Below, piece after piece: positions 17,340 through 25,475 of a stretch of 64,000 nucleotides of DNA. The notes below the pieces were generated by a model. The model was not told the origin of the DNA and did no database searches. It worked only from the letters and a program-made list of their open reading frames with translations. A program made the position numbers and the translations under genes. The DNA is from Pararhizobium mangrovi (lineage in GTDB: Bacteria > Pseudomonadota > Alphaproteobacteria > Rhizobiales > Rhizobiaceae). How positions within the stretch are numbered: the first letter of the stretch is position 1; each line of letters starts with the position of its first letter. The stretch is from positions 1 to 64,000 of the forward strand of contig NZ_VHLH01000007.1 of NCBI RefSeq assembly GCF_006516965.1, written 5' to 3'.

Positions 17340-18131
17340 ATGAGCAGCGCCAACGCCCTCGGCGACCTCGCATCCCTCCTGTTGAACGGCGACGTCGAAG
17401 TCGTCGATCTCGCGGCCCCGCTCGGCCCGGACACGCCGTTGCTGAAGCTGCCGCCGGAGCTTGCGGTGGACACTCCGCAGATCGAGATCCACAAGATTTC
17501 CGAGTACGACGACAACGGCCCGTGGTGGGCATGGAACTGGCTCAAGATCGGCGAGCATTCCGGCACGCACTTCGACGCGCCGCACCACTGGATCACCGGC
17601 AAGGAATATTCGGACGGCTATGTCGACGCCATCGAGCCGAAGAACTTTGTCGCGCCGGTCAACGTGATCGACTGCTCGAAGGAGACGGCAGAAAACCAGG
17701 ATTTCCTCCTGACCGCCGATGGCGTGAAGGCCTGGGAAAGCGAGCACGGTGAGATCAAGAAGGGCGAATGGGTCGTCATGCGCACCGACTGGTACACGCG
17801 CAACGGCTCGGAAGAGACCTTCCTCAACATGGACGAAAACGGTCCGCATTCGCCCGGCCCGTCGCTCGATTGCATCGAATACATCATGGAAAAGGGCGCT
17901 GTCGGCTGGGGCACGGAATGCATCGGCACCGATGCCGGGCTTGCCGCCGGCATGGAGCCGCCGTTTCCGGCGCACAACATCCTGCACAAGAACAATCGCT
18001 ACGGGCTGGCGAGCCTTTGCAACCTCGACAAGCTGCCGGCCAAGGGCGCCGTCCTGATCGCCGCGCCGCTTAAGATCGAGAATGGCACGGGCAGCCCCTG
18101 CCGTGCGCTCGCGCTGGTGCCGAAGGGCTGA
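17340..18131 (+). CDS. Kynurenine-formamidase-like cyclase family hydrolase
   Basis: A 263-residue metal-dependent hydrolase. The metal site HSGTHFDAPHHW matches the HxGTHxDxPxH family motif, and the later ECIGTDAGLAAG and HNILHKNNRYGLASL blocks complete the fold. Relatives are bacterial N-formylkynurenine formamidase (KynB), isatin hydrolase and other ring- or amide-opening cyclases. ATG 17340 was chosen because AAGGAG precedes it at normal spacing. The gene is followed by a MarR gene 17 bases on. With an indolepyruvate oxidoreductase nearby, an indole- or tryptophan-derived substrate is possible but unproven. Confidence 0.85.
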   Translation: MSSANALGDLASLLLNGDVEVVDLAAPLGPDTPLLKLPPELAVDTPQIEIHKISEYDDNGPWWAWNWLKIGEHSGTHFDAPHHWITGKEYSDGYVDAIEPKNFVAPVNVIDCSKETAENQDFLLTADGVKAWESEHGEIKKGEWVVMRTDWYTRNGSEETFLNMDENGPHSPGPSLDCIEYIMEKGAVGWGTECIGTDAGLAAGMEPPFPAHNILHKNNRYGLASLCNLDKLPAKGAVLIAAPLKIENGTGSPCRALALVPKG

Positions 18132-18148
18132 AGGCGCCGGAGACGCCC

Positions 18149-18721
18149 GTGAATTTGACGGACGATCGCGCGACCCCGGACCCTGCCGCCCGCGACGAAA
18201 GGGGCGGCGGGTCCGATCCGGCCCTGGGGCCGGCACCGACGGCGCTCGCGCCGGAAGTGGCGGCCGGTCGCGTTCATTCGATCGGCGAGATCGGTCTCCA
18301 GCAATTCGCGCCCTACCTGATGAACCGCATCATGGGGCGCTACAACGCGACGATCGGCGAAGGGCTTCGCGAGCGCGGCGTCACCACGGCGCAGCTTCGT
18401 GCGCTGGCCGTACTCGCCGTCGCCGACGGCCTGACGCTGAACGAGCTGGCGGTCTATTCCGTGCTCGAGCAATCGACGATGAGCCGGACGATCGACGCCA
18501 TGGAGGCGCAGGGGCTCGTGCGCCGCATGCAGCACAAGACCGACAGCCGCGTGCGCCAGGTCTTTCTGCTGCCGGAAGGGCGCGAACTCTTCGAAGCCGT
18601 GTGGCCCGAAATGTGGCGTGCCTTCAGTACCATGTTCACAGGCGTCAGCGACACCGAATACGCAACGTTCGTCTCCGTCTTGAACCGCATGCTGCACAAC
18701 ATCCGCAAGCACGACTTCTGA
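18149..18721 (+). CDS. MarR-family transcriptional regulator
   Basis: A 190-residue regulator with a flexible acidic and proline-rich N-terminal tail of about 45 residues, then a MarR winged helix. The recognition region is LTLNELAVYSVLEQSTMSRT and the wing is around RMQHKTDSRVRQVFLL. It starts with GTG; GGAG lies six bases upstream. MarR proteins usually repress aromatic catabolism genes until a phenolic or CoA-thioester ligand binds. Its position between the cyclase and iorA-like genes, on the same strand, suggests it controls one or both. The long tail is unusual for this family. Confidence 0.88.
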   Translation: MNLTDDRATPDPAARDERGGGSDPALGPAPTALAPEVAAGRVHSIGEIGLQQFAPYLMNRIMGRYNATIGEGLRERGVTTAQLRALAVLAVADGLTLNELAVYSVLEQSTMSRTIDAMEAQGLVRRMQHKTDSRVRQVFLLPEGRELFEAVWPEMWRAFSTMFTGVSDTEYATFVSVLNRMLHNIRKHDF

Positions 18722-18763
18722 ATCGCGGCGGCATCGCGAAGACCGGATTAAGAGGTATCAGTC

Positions 18764-20917
18764 ATGGCCGAACGATCTTTTGCCAAGGAAGTCCAGAAGC
18801 TCCGTCTCGGGGAAGGCGAGGAATTCGCGGGCGAGGGTATCCTCGCCATCACCAAGGCGCTTCTGGAATGCGGCGTCGGCTATGTCGGCGGCTACCAGGG
18901 CGCGCCGATCAGCCACCTTATGGACGTCCTCTCGGATGCGCAGGACATCCTCGGCGAACTCGGCGTGCACTTCGAGGCGAGCGCTTCAGAAGCGACGGCA
19001 ACGGCGATGCTCGCCGCCTCGGTGCACTATCCGATCCGCGGTGCGGCGACCTTCAAGTCGACCGTCGGCACCAATGTCGCCTCGGACGCGCTCGCCAACC
19101 TCGCTTCGGGCGGCGTGACGGGCGGTGCGCTCATCATCGTCGGCGAGGATTACGGCGAGGGCTCCTCCATCATGCAGGAGCGCAGCCACGCTTTTGCGAT
19201 GAAGAGCCAGGTCTGGCTGCTCGATCCGCGACCGGACCTTCCGACCATCGTCAAGACGGTGCACGACGCCTTCGAGCTTTCCGAGGCATCGAACACGCCG
19301 GTCATGATGGAAGTGCGCATCCGCTGCTGCCACGTTCATGGCCGCTTCACCGCCAAGGCGAACCAGCGCCCGACGATGAGCGTTGCCGAGGCGCTCGAAA
19401 ATCCGCGCCGGGACACCCAGCGCATCGTGCTGCCGCCGGCCTCCTTCCTGCACGAGAAGGAGAAGATCGAGCGCCGCTGGCCGGCCGCCGTCGACTTCAT
19501 CCGCGAGCGCAGGATCAACGAATTCTTCGGGCCCGAAGCCGGCAAGGTCGGCATCGTCATGCAGGGCGGGATGTACAACAACGTCATCCGCGCGCTGCAG
19601 CGTCTCGGGCTCGCCGACCTCTACGGCGAGACGGAAGTGCCGCTTTATGTCCTGAACGCCGTCTATCCGCTGATCGAGGACGAGTTCCTCGACTTCTGCG
19701 CGGACAAGGATGCCGTGCTCGTCGTCGAAGAGGGGCAGCCCGACTATATCGAGCAGGGTTTCGCGCGCATGCTCTACCGCGCGGGAGCGACGACGCGGCT
19801 TGCCGGCAAGGACATGCTGCCGATGGCGGGCGAATATACCGGCCAGGTCATGCTCGACGGGGTCGGCGCCTTCCTTCGTGCCCATGCGCCGGACATGCTC
19901 TCGGACCGGCTGCGTGCACCGAACACGGTCGAGACGGACCGCGGCACGGACGGGCTCGCCGCGAACGTGCCGGGACGGCCCCCGGGCTTCTGCACCGGCT
20001 GCCCGGAGCGGCCGATCTTCGCTGCGACCAAGCTCGTCGAGCAGGAACTCGGCAACCATCACATCGCATCCGACATCGGCTGCCACCTCTTTTCCATCAT
20101 GCCGCCCTTCGAACTCGGCGCGACGACGATGGGCTACGGTCTCGGCCCCGCCTCGGCGTCGGCCTTCAACGCGCCGGACGCCAAACGCCGCTCGATCTCG
20201 TTCGTCGGCGATGGGGGCTTGTGGCACAACGGACTGACCTCGTCGGTCGGCAACGCCGTCTTCAACCAAAACGACGGCGTGATCGTCATCGTCGACAACC
20301 ACTATTCCGCGGCGACCGGCGGCCAGGACATTCTGTCCTCGCGCGCCGACAACAAGTCGAAATCGACGCAGCACCCGATCGCCGATGCCGTTCGCGGCAT
20401 GGGCGCCAAATGGGTGCGCCAGATCGACCGGACCTACGACGTCAACAAGGTGCGCGCGACGCTGAAGGAAGCGCTGACGACCGAGGAGAAGGGGCCGAAG
20501 GTCATCGTCGCTTCCTCGGAGTGCATGCTGAACCGTCAGCGTCGTGAGCGTCCGCTCCTGAAGAAGGCGATCGACGGGGGCGAGCGCACGGTCAAGCCGC
20601 GCTTCGGCGTCGACGAGGACGTGTGCACCGGCGATCATGCGTGCATGCGGCTTTCCGGCTGCCCGTCGCTTTCCGTCAAGTCGCTCGACGATCCACTGCG
20701 CGACGATCCGGTCGCCCACATCGACCACACCTGTGTGGGCTGCGGCAATTGCGGGGAGGTGGCCGATGCGGCGGTGCTCTGCCCGTCCTTCTACCGCGCG
20801 GATACGGTCTACAATCCCGGCAAGATGGAACGCTTCGCCGACCGGACGCGCCGGCGGGTCATCGGCTGGCTGCAGAACCGGCGCGAGCGCGGCCGCCTGA
20901 GCTTCGCGGAGGCTTGA
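18764..20917 (+). CDS. iorA: Indolepyruvate:ferredoxin oxidoreductase, alpha-type subunit
   Basis: A 717-residue thiamine-diphosphate enzyme. The N-terminal pyruvate-ferredoxin-like domain includes GYVGGYQGAPISHLMDVL. The C-terminal TPP domain has GDGGLWHNG near residue 482 and NQNDGVIVIVDN. A cysteine-rich ferredoxin region at about 620-675 (CTGDHACMRLSGCP and CVGCGNCGEVADAAVLCP) would carry Fe-S clusters. The family converts arylpyruvates plus CoA to arylacetyl-CoA, carbon dioxide and reduced ferredoxin. It acts with the product of the gene two bases downstream. Aromatic 2-oxo acids are the most likely substrates; branched-chain ones are not excluded. Confidence 0.9.
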   Translation: MAERSFAKEVQKLRLGEGEEFAGEGILAITKALLECGVGYVGGYQGAPISHLMDVLSDAQDILGELGVHFEASASEATATAMLAASVHYPIRGAATFKSTVGTNVASDALANLASGGVTGGALIIVGEDYGEGSSIMQERSHAFAMKSQVWLLDPRPDLPTIVKTVHDAFELSEASNTPVMMEVRIRCCHVHGRFTAKANQRPTMSVAEALENPRRDTQRIVLPPASFLHEKEKIERRWPAAVDFIRERRINEFFGPEAGKVGIVMQGGMYNNVIRALQRLGLADLYGETEVPLYVLNAVYPLIEDEFLDFCADKDAVLVVEEGQPDYIEQGFARMLYRAGATTRLAGKDMLPMAGEYTGQVMLDGVGAFLRAHAPDMLSDRLRAPNTVETDRGTDGLAANVPGRPPGFCTGCPERPIFAATKLVEQELGNHHIASDIGCHLFSIMPPFELGATTMGYGLGPASASAFNAPDAKRRSISFVGDGGLWHNGLTSSVGNAVFNQNDGVIVIVDNHYSAATGGQDILSSRADNKSKSTQHPIADAVRGMGAKWVRQIDRTYDVNKVRATLKEALTTEEKGPKVIVASSECMLNRQRRERPLLKKAIDGGERTVKPRFGVDEDVCTGDHACMRLSGCPSLSVKSLDDPLRDDPVAHIDHTCVGCGNCGEVADAAVLCPSFYRADTVYNPGKMERFADRTRRRVIGWLQNRRERGRLSFAEA

Positions 20918-20918
20918 G

Positions 20919-22595
20919 ATGAACACGCATGTGAGAGAGACCGCCGATCTCAAGGCGGACGAACGGGTTCTGTCGATCGCCATCCTCGCCGTCGGCGGGC
21001 AGGGCGGCGGCGTGCTGACGAGCTGGGTCACCGACGTCGCCGAGCGCAACGGCTATCGGGCGCAGTCGACCTCGGTCGCCGGCGTCGCGCAGCGTACCGG
21101 TGCGACGATCTACTACATCGAGATGTGCCCGGACGACGGCCGCCAGCCGGTGCTTTCGCTCTCCCCGGCCGAAAACGATGTCGACATCCTGATCGCCGCC
21201 GAGCTGATGGAGGCGGGAAGGGCGATCATGCGGGGCTTCGTGACCCCGGACCGTACGACGCTCATCGCATCGGCCCATCGCATCGCCGCCGTTTCGGAAA
21301 AGATCGTTCCTGGCGACGGGCGCGGTTCGGCCGAGGAGGTGCATGCGAGCGCGCGCCGTGCTGCGAAGAACTACGTCTCCTTCGACATGGAAAAGATGGC
21401 GGTCGAGGCGGGCAGCGTCATCTCGTCGAGCCTCTTCGGCGCGCTCGCCGGTTGCGGCGTCCTGCCGTTCGGGCGCGAAAGCTTCGAGGAGACGATCCGG
21501 GCCTCCGGCCGCGGCGTCGAGGCAAGCCTGCGCGCCTTCGGCAAGGCGTACGACGAAGCGCATGGCGACGGACATTCCGAAGCCACAGGCGCTCCCGAGA
21601 AGGCCCCGGAGCGGACCGTCGATACGCATTTGCCGCTCGGTGGCCAGCCCGAAAGCGAGGATCCCGATCCTCGCGCCGGGAAGAACGGCGAAGCCGGGCC
21701 GCAGGAAATGGGGCGCAGGGCGGCCGGTCACTCCGGCGAGGTCGCCGCATGGCAGGGGCTCGTCGAACGCATCGACGCCATGCCCGAGCCGGTTCGCGCG
21801 ATGGCGCGGCATGGCAGCGAGAGCGTGGTCGACTTTCAGGACACGCGCTATGGTTCGGCCTATCTCGACCGCGTCGAAGAGGCGCTGCGCGCCGACTCGG
21901 CCGATCGCGGCTACGCCTTTGCAGAGGCGGCGGCGAAATACCTCGCCAATGCCATGTGCTACGACGACATCATCCGCGTCGCCGACCTGAAGACACGCTC
22001 GACGCGTTCGGCGCGCGTGCGCCGCGAGGTCGGTGTCGACGACGAGACGGTGCTGCACGTCACGGAATACTTCCATCCTCGGCTCGAAGAGTTCTGCGGC
22101 ACCATGCCGGCAGGTTTCGGCCGTTGGATCGAAGGCCGCCCGGGGGTTTCCCGCTGGCTTTCGAAACGCCTCGACAAGGGGCGCCATATCCGCACCGACG
22201 GCATGGGCGGCTTCGCCATGCTCTGGACGATCGCCGGTCTCAGGCGCTGGCGCCGCGGCCTGCTGCGCCATACGGTCGAGACCGCACATATCGACGACTG
22301 GTGGTCGCTCGCCATGCGCACCCGCGAACGCGATTACGATCTCGGGGTCGAGGTTCTGCGATGCCGGCGGCTCATCAAGGGCTACAGCGACACGCACGAG
22401 CGCGGTCTTTCCAAGTTCGACCGGGTGCTTTCCGCCCTGCCGATGCTGGAAGGGCGCGACGACGCGGCACCCTGGCTCGGCCGCTTGCGTGAAGCGGCGC
22501 TGAAGGACGAAAAAGGCATCATGCTCGACGGCGCACTGGAGACGGTCGCCTCCTTCGCCGGCGAGCCGGACAACACGACGCAAGCCGGGATTTAG
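20919..22595 (+). CDS. iorB: Indolepyruvate oxidoreductase beta-type subunit with DUF6537 domain
   Basis: A 558-residue protein. Residues about 15-215 form the gamma-type domain of 2-oxoacid:acceptor oxidoreductases, starting AVGGQGGGVLTSWVTDVA and including QSTSVAGVAQRTGATIYY. A low-complexity linker of about 217-275, rich in Pro, Glu, Gly and Ala, follows. The C-terminal half matches the DUF6537 region found in alphaproteobacterial and betaproteobacterial Ior proteins. Only one base separates it from iorA. Together they would form the CoA-acylating oxidoreductase. The role of the C-terminal domain is not known. Confidence 0.85.
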   Translation: MNTHVRETADLKADERVLSIAILAVGGQGGGVLTSWVTDVAERNGYRAQSTSVAGVAQRTGATIYYIEMCPDDGRQPVLSLSPAENDVDILIAAELMEAGRAIMRGFVTPDRTTLIASAHRIAAVSEKIVPGDGRGSAEEVHASARRAAKNYVSFDMEKMAVEAGSVISSSLFGALAGCGVLPFGRESFEETIRASGRGVEASLRAFGKAYDEAHGDGHSEATGAPEKAPERTVDTHLPLGGQPESEDPDPRAGKNGEAGPQEMGRRAAGHSGEVAAWQGLVERIDAMPEPVRAMARHGSESVVDFQDTRYGSAYLDRVEEALRADSADRGYAFAEAAAKYLANAMCYDDIIRVADLKTRSTRSARVRREVGVDDETVLHVTEYFHPRLEEFCGTMPAGFGRWIEGRPGVSRWLSKRLDKGRHIRTDGMGGFAMLWTIAGLRRWRRGLLRHTVETAHIDDWWSLAMRTRERDYDLGVEVLRCRRLIKGYSDTHERGLSKFDRVLSALPMLEGRDDAAPWLGRLREAALKDEKGIMLDGALETVASFAGEPDNTTQAGI

Positions 22596-22604
22596 GCGAG
22601 GATC

Positions 22605-23792
22605 ATGAAGAGACGTGCATTGGCTGCCGATACGGCACTTTCGAGGATCAGGGGCGATATCGCCGATCTCGAAACGGAAAACATCGCCCTCCTGGCCGAA
22701 AGGGCCGGTTCGATCGAGGACGTCATCACGCTGTGGTACGGCGAGAGCGACGTGGTGACGCCTGCCTTCATCCGCCAGGCGGCCAAGGACAGCCTCGACC
22801 AGGGCGAGACGTTCTACGTGCCGGAAATGGCGGCCCGTCCCGATCTCGCGCGCGAACTGTCGCGCTACCAGAGCGAGTTGCACGGCGTGAATATCGGGCT
22901 CGATCGCTCGACCGTCGCGCCGGGCGGCATGCAGGCCGTCATCATCGCGCTGGAACTGATCGTCGACAAGGGTTCGAACGTCGTCTACCTCGAGCCGCAA
23001 TGGCCGAACATCCGCCATGCGATCCAGATCGCCGGGGGTGAGGCGCGACCCGTGCCGCTCGACTATGTCGAGGGCGACTGGCGCCTCGATCTCGACCGCC
23101 TGTTCGACGCCTGCGACGCGCGCACCAAGGCGATCATGTTTTCCACGCCATCGAACCCTTGCGGATGGACGGCGAGCCCGGAGGAACAGCAAGCCCTCCT
23201 CGAATTCTCGCGTGAGACCGGCGTGTGGATCATCAGCGACGAGGTCTATAACCGGCTCTATTTCCACGGTCCCTCGGCGCCTTCGATGATGCGGCTTGCC
23301 GGCGAGGAAGACCTCGTCATGTGCATCAACGGGTTTTCGAAGGCGTGGGCTATGACCGGCTGGCGTCTCGGCTGGCTCAACCATCCGGCCTCGGTCGCGC
23401 CCGCCGTGCGCGCCATGACGCAATACATGAACAGCGGAACGCCGCCCTTCGTGCAGGCCGGCGCGCTGACGGCACTTCGCGACGGCGAAGACTTCGTCCG
23501 CTCGGTACGCGACCGCTGTGCGCAAGGGCTCTCGGTCGTCTACGAACGGCTCGGCCGTTCCAACCGCATCCGTCTTTCGAACAAGCCGAAAGGGGGCATG
23601 TACGCCTTCTTCTCGGTGGACGAGGCCGACAGCGCGAGTGCGGTATGTGCCCGGCTCCTCGAAGAGGCGCATGTGGGTCTCGCACCGGGCCACCTCTTCG
23701 GTGAGACGTCGAAGGATTTCATCCGCATGTGCGTGTGCAACGATCCAGAGCTCCTCGAAGAAGCGTGTCGACGCATCGAGGCGGTGATGTAG
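22605..23792 (+). CDS. PLP-dependent class I/II aminotransferase
   Basis: A 395-residue fold-type I aminotransferase. The nucleotide-like pocket motif is STPSNPCGW, and the cofactor aspartate and tyrosine lie in ISDEVYNRLYF. The Schiff-base lysine is at about residue 246 in NGFSKAWAMTGWRLGW. It would transfer the amino group of an amino acid to 2-oxoglutarate or another acceptor. Directly after iorAB, the simplest reading is that it makes the 2-oxo acid that iorAB oxidises to a CoA thioester. Aspartate/aromatic-type relatives are closest by motif, and the exact substrate is unknown. Confidence 0.9.
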   Translation: MKRRALAADTALSRIRGDIADLETENIALLAERAGSIEDVITLWYGESDVVTPAFIRQAAKDSLDQGETFYVPEMAARPDLARELSRYQSELHGVNIGLDRSTVAPGGMQAVIIALELIVDKGSNVVYLEPQWPNIRHAIQIAGGEARPVPLDYVEGDWRLDLDRLFDACDARTKAIMFSTPSNPCGWTASPEEQQALLEFSRETGVWIISDEVYNRLYFHGPSAPSMMRLAGEEDLVMCINGFSKAWAMTGWRLGWLNHPASVAPAVRAMTQYMNSGTPPFVQAGALTALRDGEDFVRSVRDRCAQGLSVVYERLGRSNRIRLSNKPKGGMYAFFSVDEADSASAVCARLLEEAHVGLAPGHLFGETSKDFIRMCVCNDPELLEEACRRIEAVM

Positions 23793-23855
23793 CGCGCGAG
23801 GCGCACGCCGGACGATTACGATACCCAGGGGAACAGAGAGACAAGGGAGTTTGAG

Positions 23856-24650
23856 ATGAAGCGAATGCTTGTAACCGTGCTTGCCGCCGCGGCCGTTGGT
23901 CTCATCGGCTCGCTCGCGCCCGCTTCGGCGGATACGCTGACCGTCGGCGTTTACCCGAACAATCCGCCGTGGGAGGTGAAGCAGACCGACAGCTCGATGG
24001 AGGGTTTCGAGGTCGACCTCGTCAAGGCGATCGCCGACAAACTCGGCGATACGGTCGATTTCAAGGACATGGGCTTCCAGGCCCTCTTCGCCGCGACGAG
24101 CTCGCAGCGCATCGACATGGCGATCTCGACCATTTCCATCACGCCGGAACGCCTCAAGGGCCAGGACTTCACGCAGCCTTATTTCGACAGCGATCTCGCG
24201 CTGATCACGAAGGAAGGCGCGCCTCTGAAGAGCCTCGACGGAATGAAGGGCAAGACCATCGGGGCGATCGCCGCTTCCACCGGTGAAGCCTGGGTGCAGG
24301 CGCACATGAAGCAATACGGGATCGCCGACTACAAGAGCTATCCGTCGCAGCAGAATCTCCTGCTCGACGTACAGTCCGGCCGGATAGACGGGGCGATCGG
24401 CGAGACATCGGCGTTCCTCTTCGCCTTCAGGCAGATGAAGAACATGCACGTCGTCGCGCGCATCGACAAGGGCGAGCGCTTCGCGATCATGATGCCGAAG
24501 GGTTCGCCGATCCTCCAGAAAGTCGATTCGGCGATCACCGAGCTCAAGAAAGAAGGCTATCTCGCCAAGCTTCACCAGAAATGGCTCGGTGCGCCGGCGC
24601 CCAAGGGCTCTTCGACGGTCGAAGTGCGACCGCTGCCGGAAGCAAGCTGA
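23856..24650 (+). CDS. Polar amino acid ABC transporter substrate-binding protein
   Basis: A 264-residue family 3 solute-binding protein. A Sec signal covers about residues 1-24 (hydrophobic VLAAAAVGLIGSL, cleavage near ASA/DT). The binding domain shows YPNNPPWE, EGFEVDLVKAIADKLG, and the DMAISTISITPERLKGQDFTQPY motif typical of this family. It would bind an amino acid or related cation in the periplasm and deliver it to the permease encoded next. It lies 63 bases after the aminotransferase gene, which suggests that the imported amino acid is the transaminase substrate. Confidence 0.9.
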   Translation: MKRMLVTVLAAAAVGLIGSLAPASADTLTVGVYPNNPPWEVKQTDSSMEGFEVDLVKAIADKLGDTVDFKDMGFQALFAATSSQRIDMAISTISITPERLKGQDFTQPYFDSDLALITKEGAPLKSLDGMKGKTIGAIAASTGEAWVQAHMKQYGIADYKSYPSQQNLLLDVQSGRIDGAIGETSAFLFAFRQMKNMHVVARIDKGERFAIMMPKGSPILQKVDSAITELKKEGYLAKLHQKWLGAPAPKGSSTVEVRPLPEAS

Positions 24651-24672
24651 GCCCGGCAAGCCCATCAAGACC

Positions 24673-24698
24673 GCATCCGGGCGTCGGTGCCCGGATGC
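24673..24698 (+). other. Perfect 10-bp stem-loop between binding-protein and permease genes
   Basis: GCATCCGGGC (24673-24682) and GCCCGGATGC (24689-24698) are perfect inverted repeats around the 6-base loop GTCGGT. They lie in the 73-base gap between the amino acid binding-protein and permease genes. No U-run follows, so partial termination or message protection is more likely than full termination. Confidence 0.7.
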
Positions 24699-24723
24699 AT
24701 CGGTTTCAAGGCCGGGTTGATCG

Positions 24724-25395
24724 ATGAACTTTACCGAGACATTCCTCAACGCCGACGTGATGTTGCGCGTCCTGCCGATGCTCGTCGTCGGGCTGAAGAA
24801 CACCGTTTTGCTGGCGATATCGATCATCGTCTGCGGCTCGATCTTCGGCGTCGTCCTGTCGATCATGCGGCTCTTCGCGCCGAAGCCGATCTCACTTCTC
24901 GCCATCGGCCTGATCGATATCTTCCGGGCCCTGCCGATTTTGGTCGTGCTCGTCCTTATCTATTACGCGCTGCCGTTCTTCGGCATCCGGCTTTCCTCCT
25001 TCGTCTCGACCGTCATTGCGCTATCGCTCGTGCTTTCCGCCTTTACCGCGGAGGTTTTCCGTGCGGGCATCGAGGGTATTCCGAGCGGCCAGACGGAGGC
25101 CGCACGCGCGCTCGGCATGCATTTCCCGCTGATCCTGTGGAAGATCGTCCTGCCGCAGGCCCTCAGGATCGCGACTCCGCCGCATACGAGCAACTGCGTG
25201 GCGATCGCCAAGGACACCTCGCTCGCCTCGGTCGTCGCCATGCCGGACCTCCTCAAGCAGGCGACGGACGCGCAGGCGCTGACGGCGAACCCTTCGCCGC
25301 TGATCGCGGCGGCGATCATCTATCTGGTGATCCTGTGGCCGATGGTTCGGCTCGTCGCCTATTTCGAACGGCGCATGTCGCGCGCGCCGCGTTAG
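24724..25395 (+). CDS. Polar amino acid ABC transporter permease
   Basis: A 223-residue HisM/GlnP-type permease with about five membrane helices, beginning LPMLVVGLKNTVLLAISIIV. It carries the coupling motif EAARALGMHFPLILWKIVLPQALRI, with the family pattern AARALGMxxxxxxxxxxLPQALR. It would form a homodimeric channel for the upstream binding protein. No ATP-binding subunit gene lies next to it, and none of the amino acid type is seen in the window, so the ATPase must be encoded elsewhere or shared. This is unusual, because the ATPase normally ends such operons. Confidence 0.9.
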   Translation: MNFTETFLNADVMLRVLPMLVVGLKNTVLLAISIIVCGSIFGVVLSIMRLFAPKPISLLAIGLIDIFRALPILVVLVLIYYALPFFGIRLSSFVSTVIALSLVLSAFTAEVFRAGIEGIPSGQTEAARALGMHFPLILWKIVLPQALRIATPPHTSNCVAIAKDTSLASVVAMPDLLKQATDAQALTANPSPLIAAAIIYLVILWPMVRLVAYFERRMSRAPR

Positions 25396-25475
25396 GGCGT
25401 TTCCATATAAACCTGAAAGGCTCTGGGATCCTGGTCGATCGAGGCCGAAATCGTTCGAGGAGGAGGGGAAACGCC

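Noticed and set aside
20859-24905. A 1348-residue open frame on the minus strand across the Ior, aminotransferase and binding-protein genes
   Set aside because: It is a shadow of high-GC plus-strand genes: very arginine-rich, no domain pattern, and it runs through several clearly recognised proteins.
24724-25475. A missed ATP-binding subunit gene after the amino acid permease
   Set aside because: The 80 bases before the next gene are far too short and hold no Walker motif; the next gene is clearly a flavoprotein.
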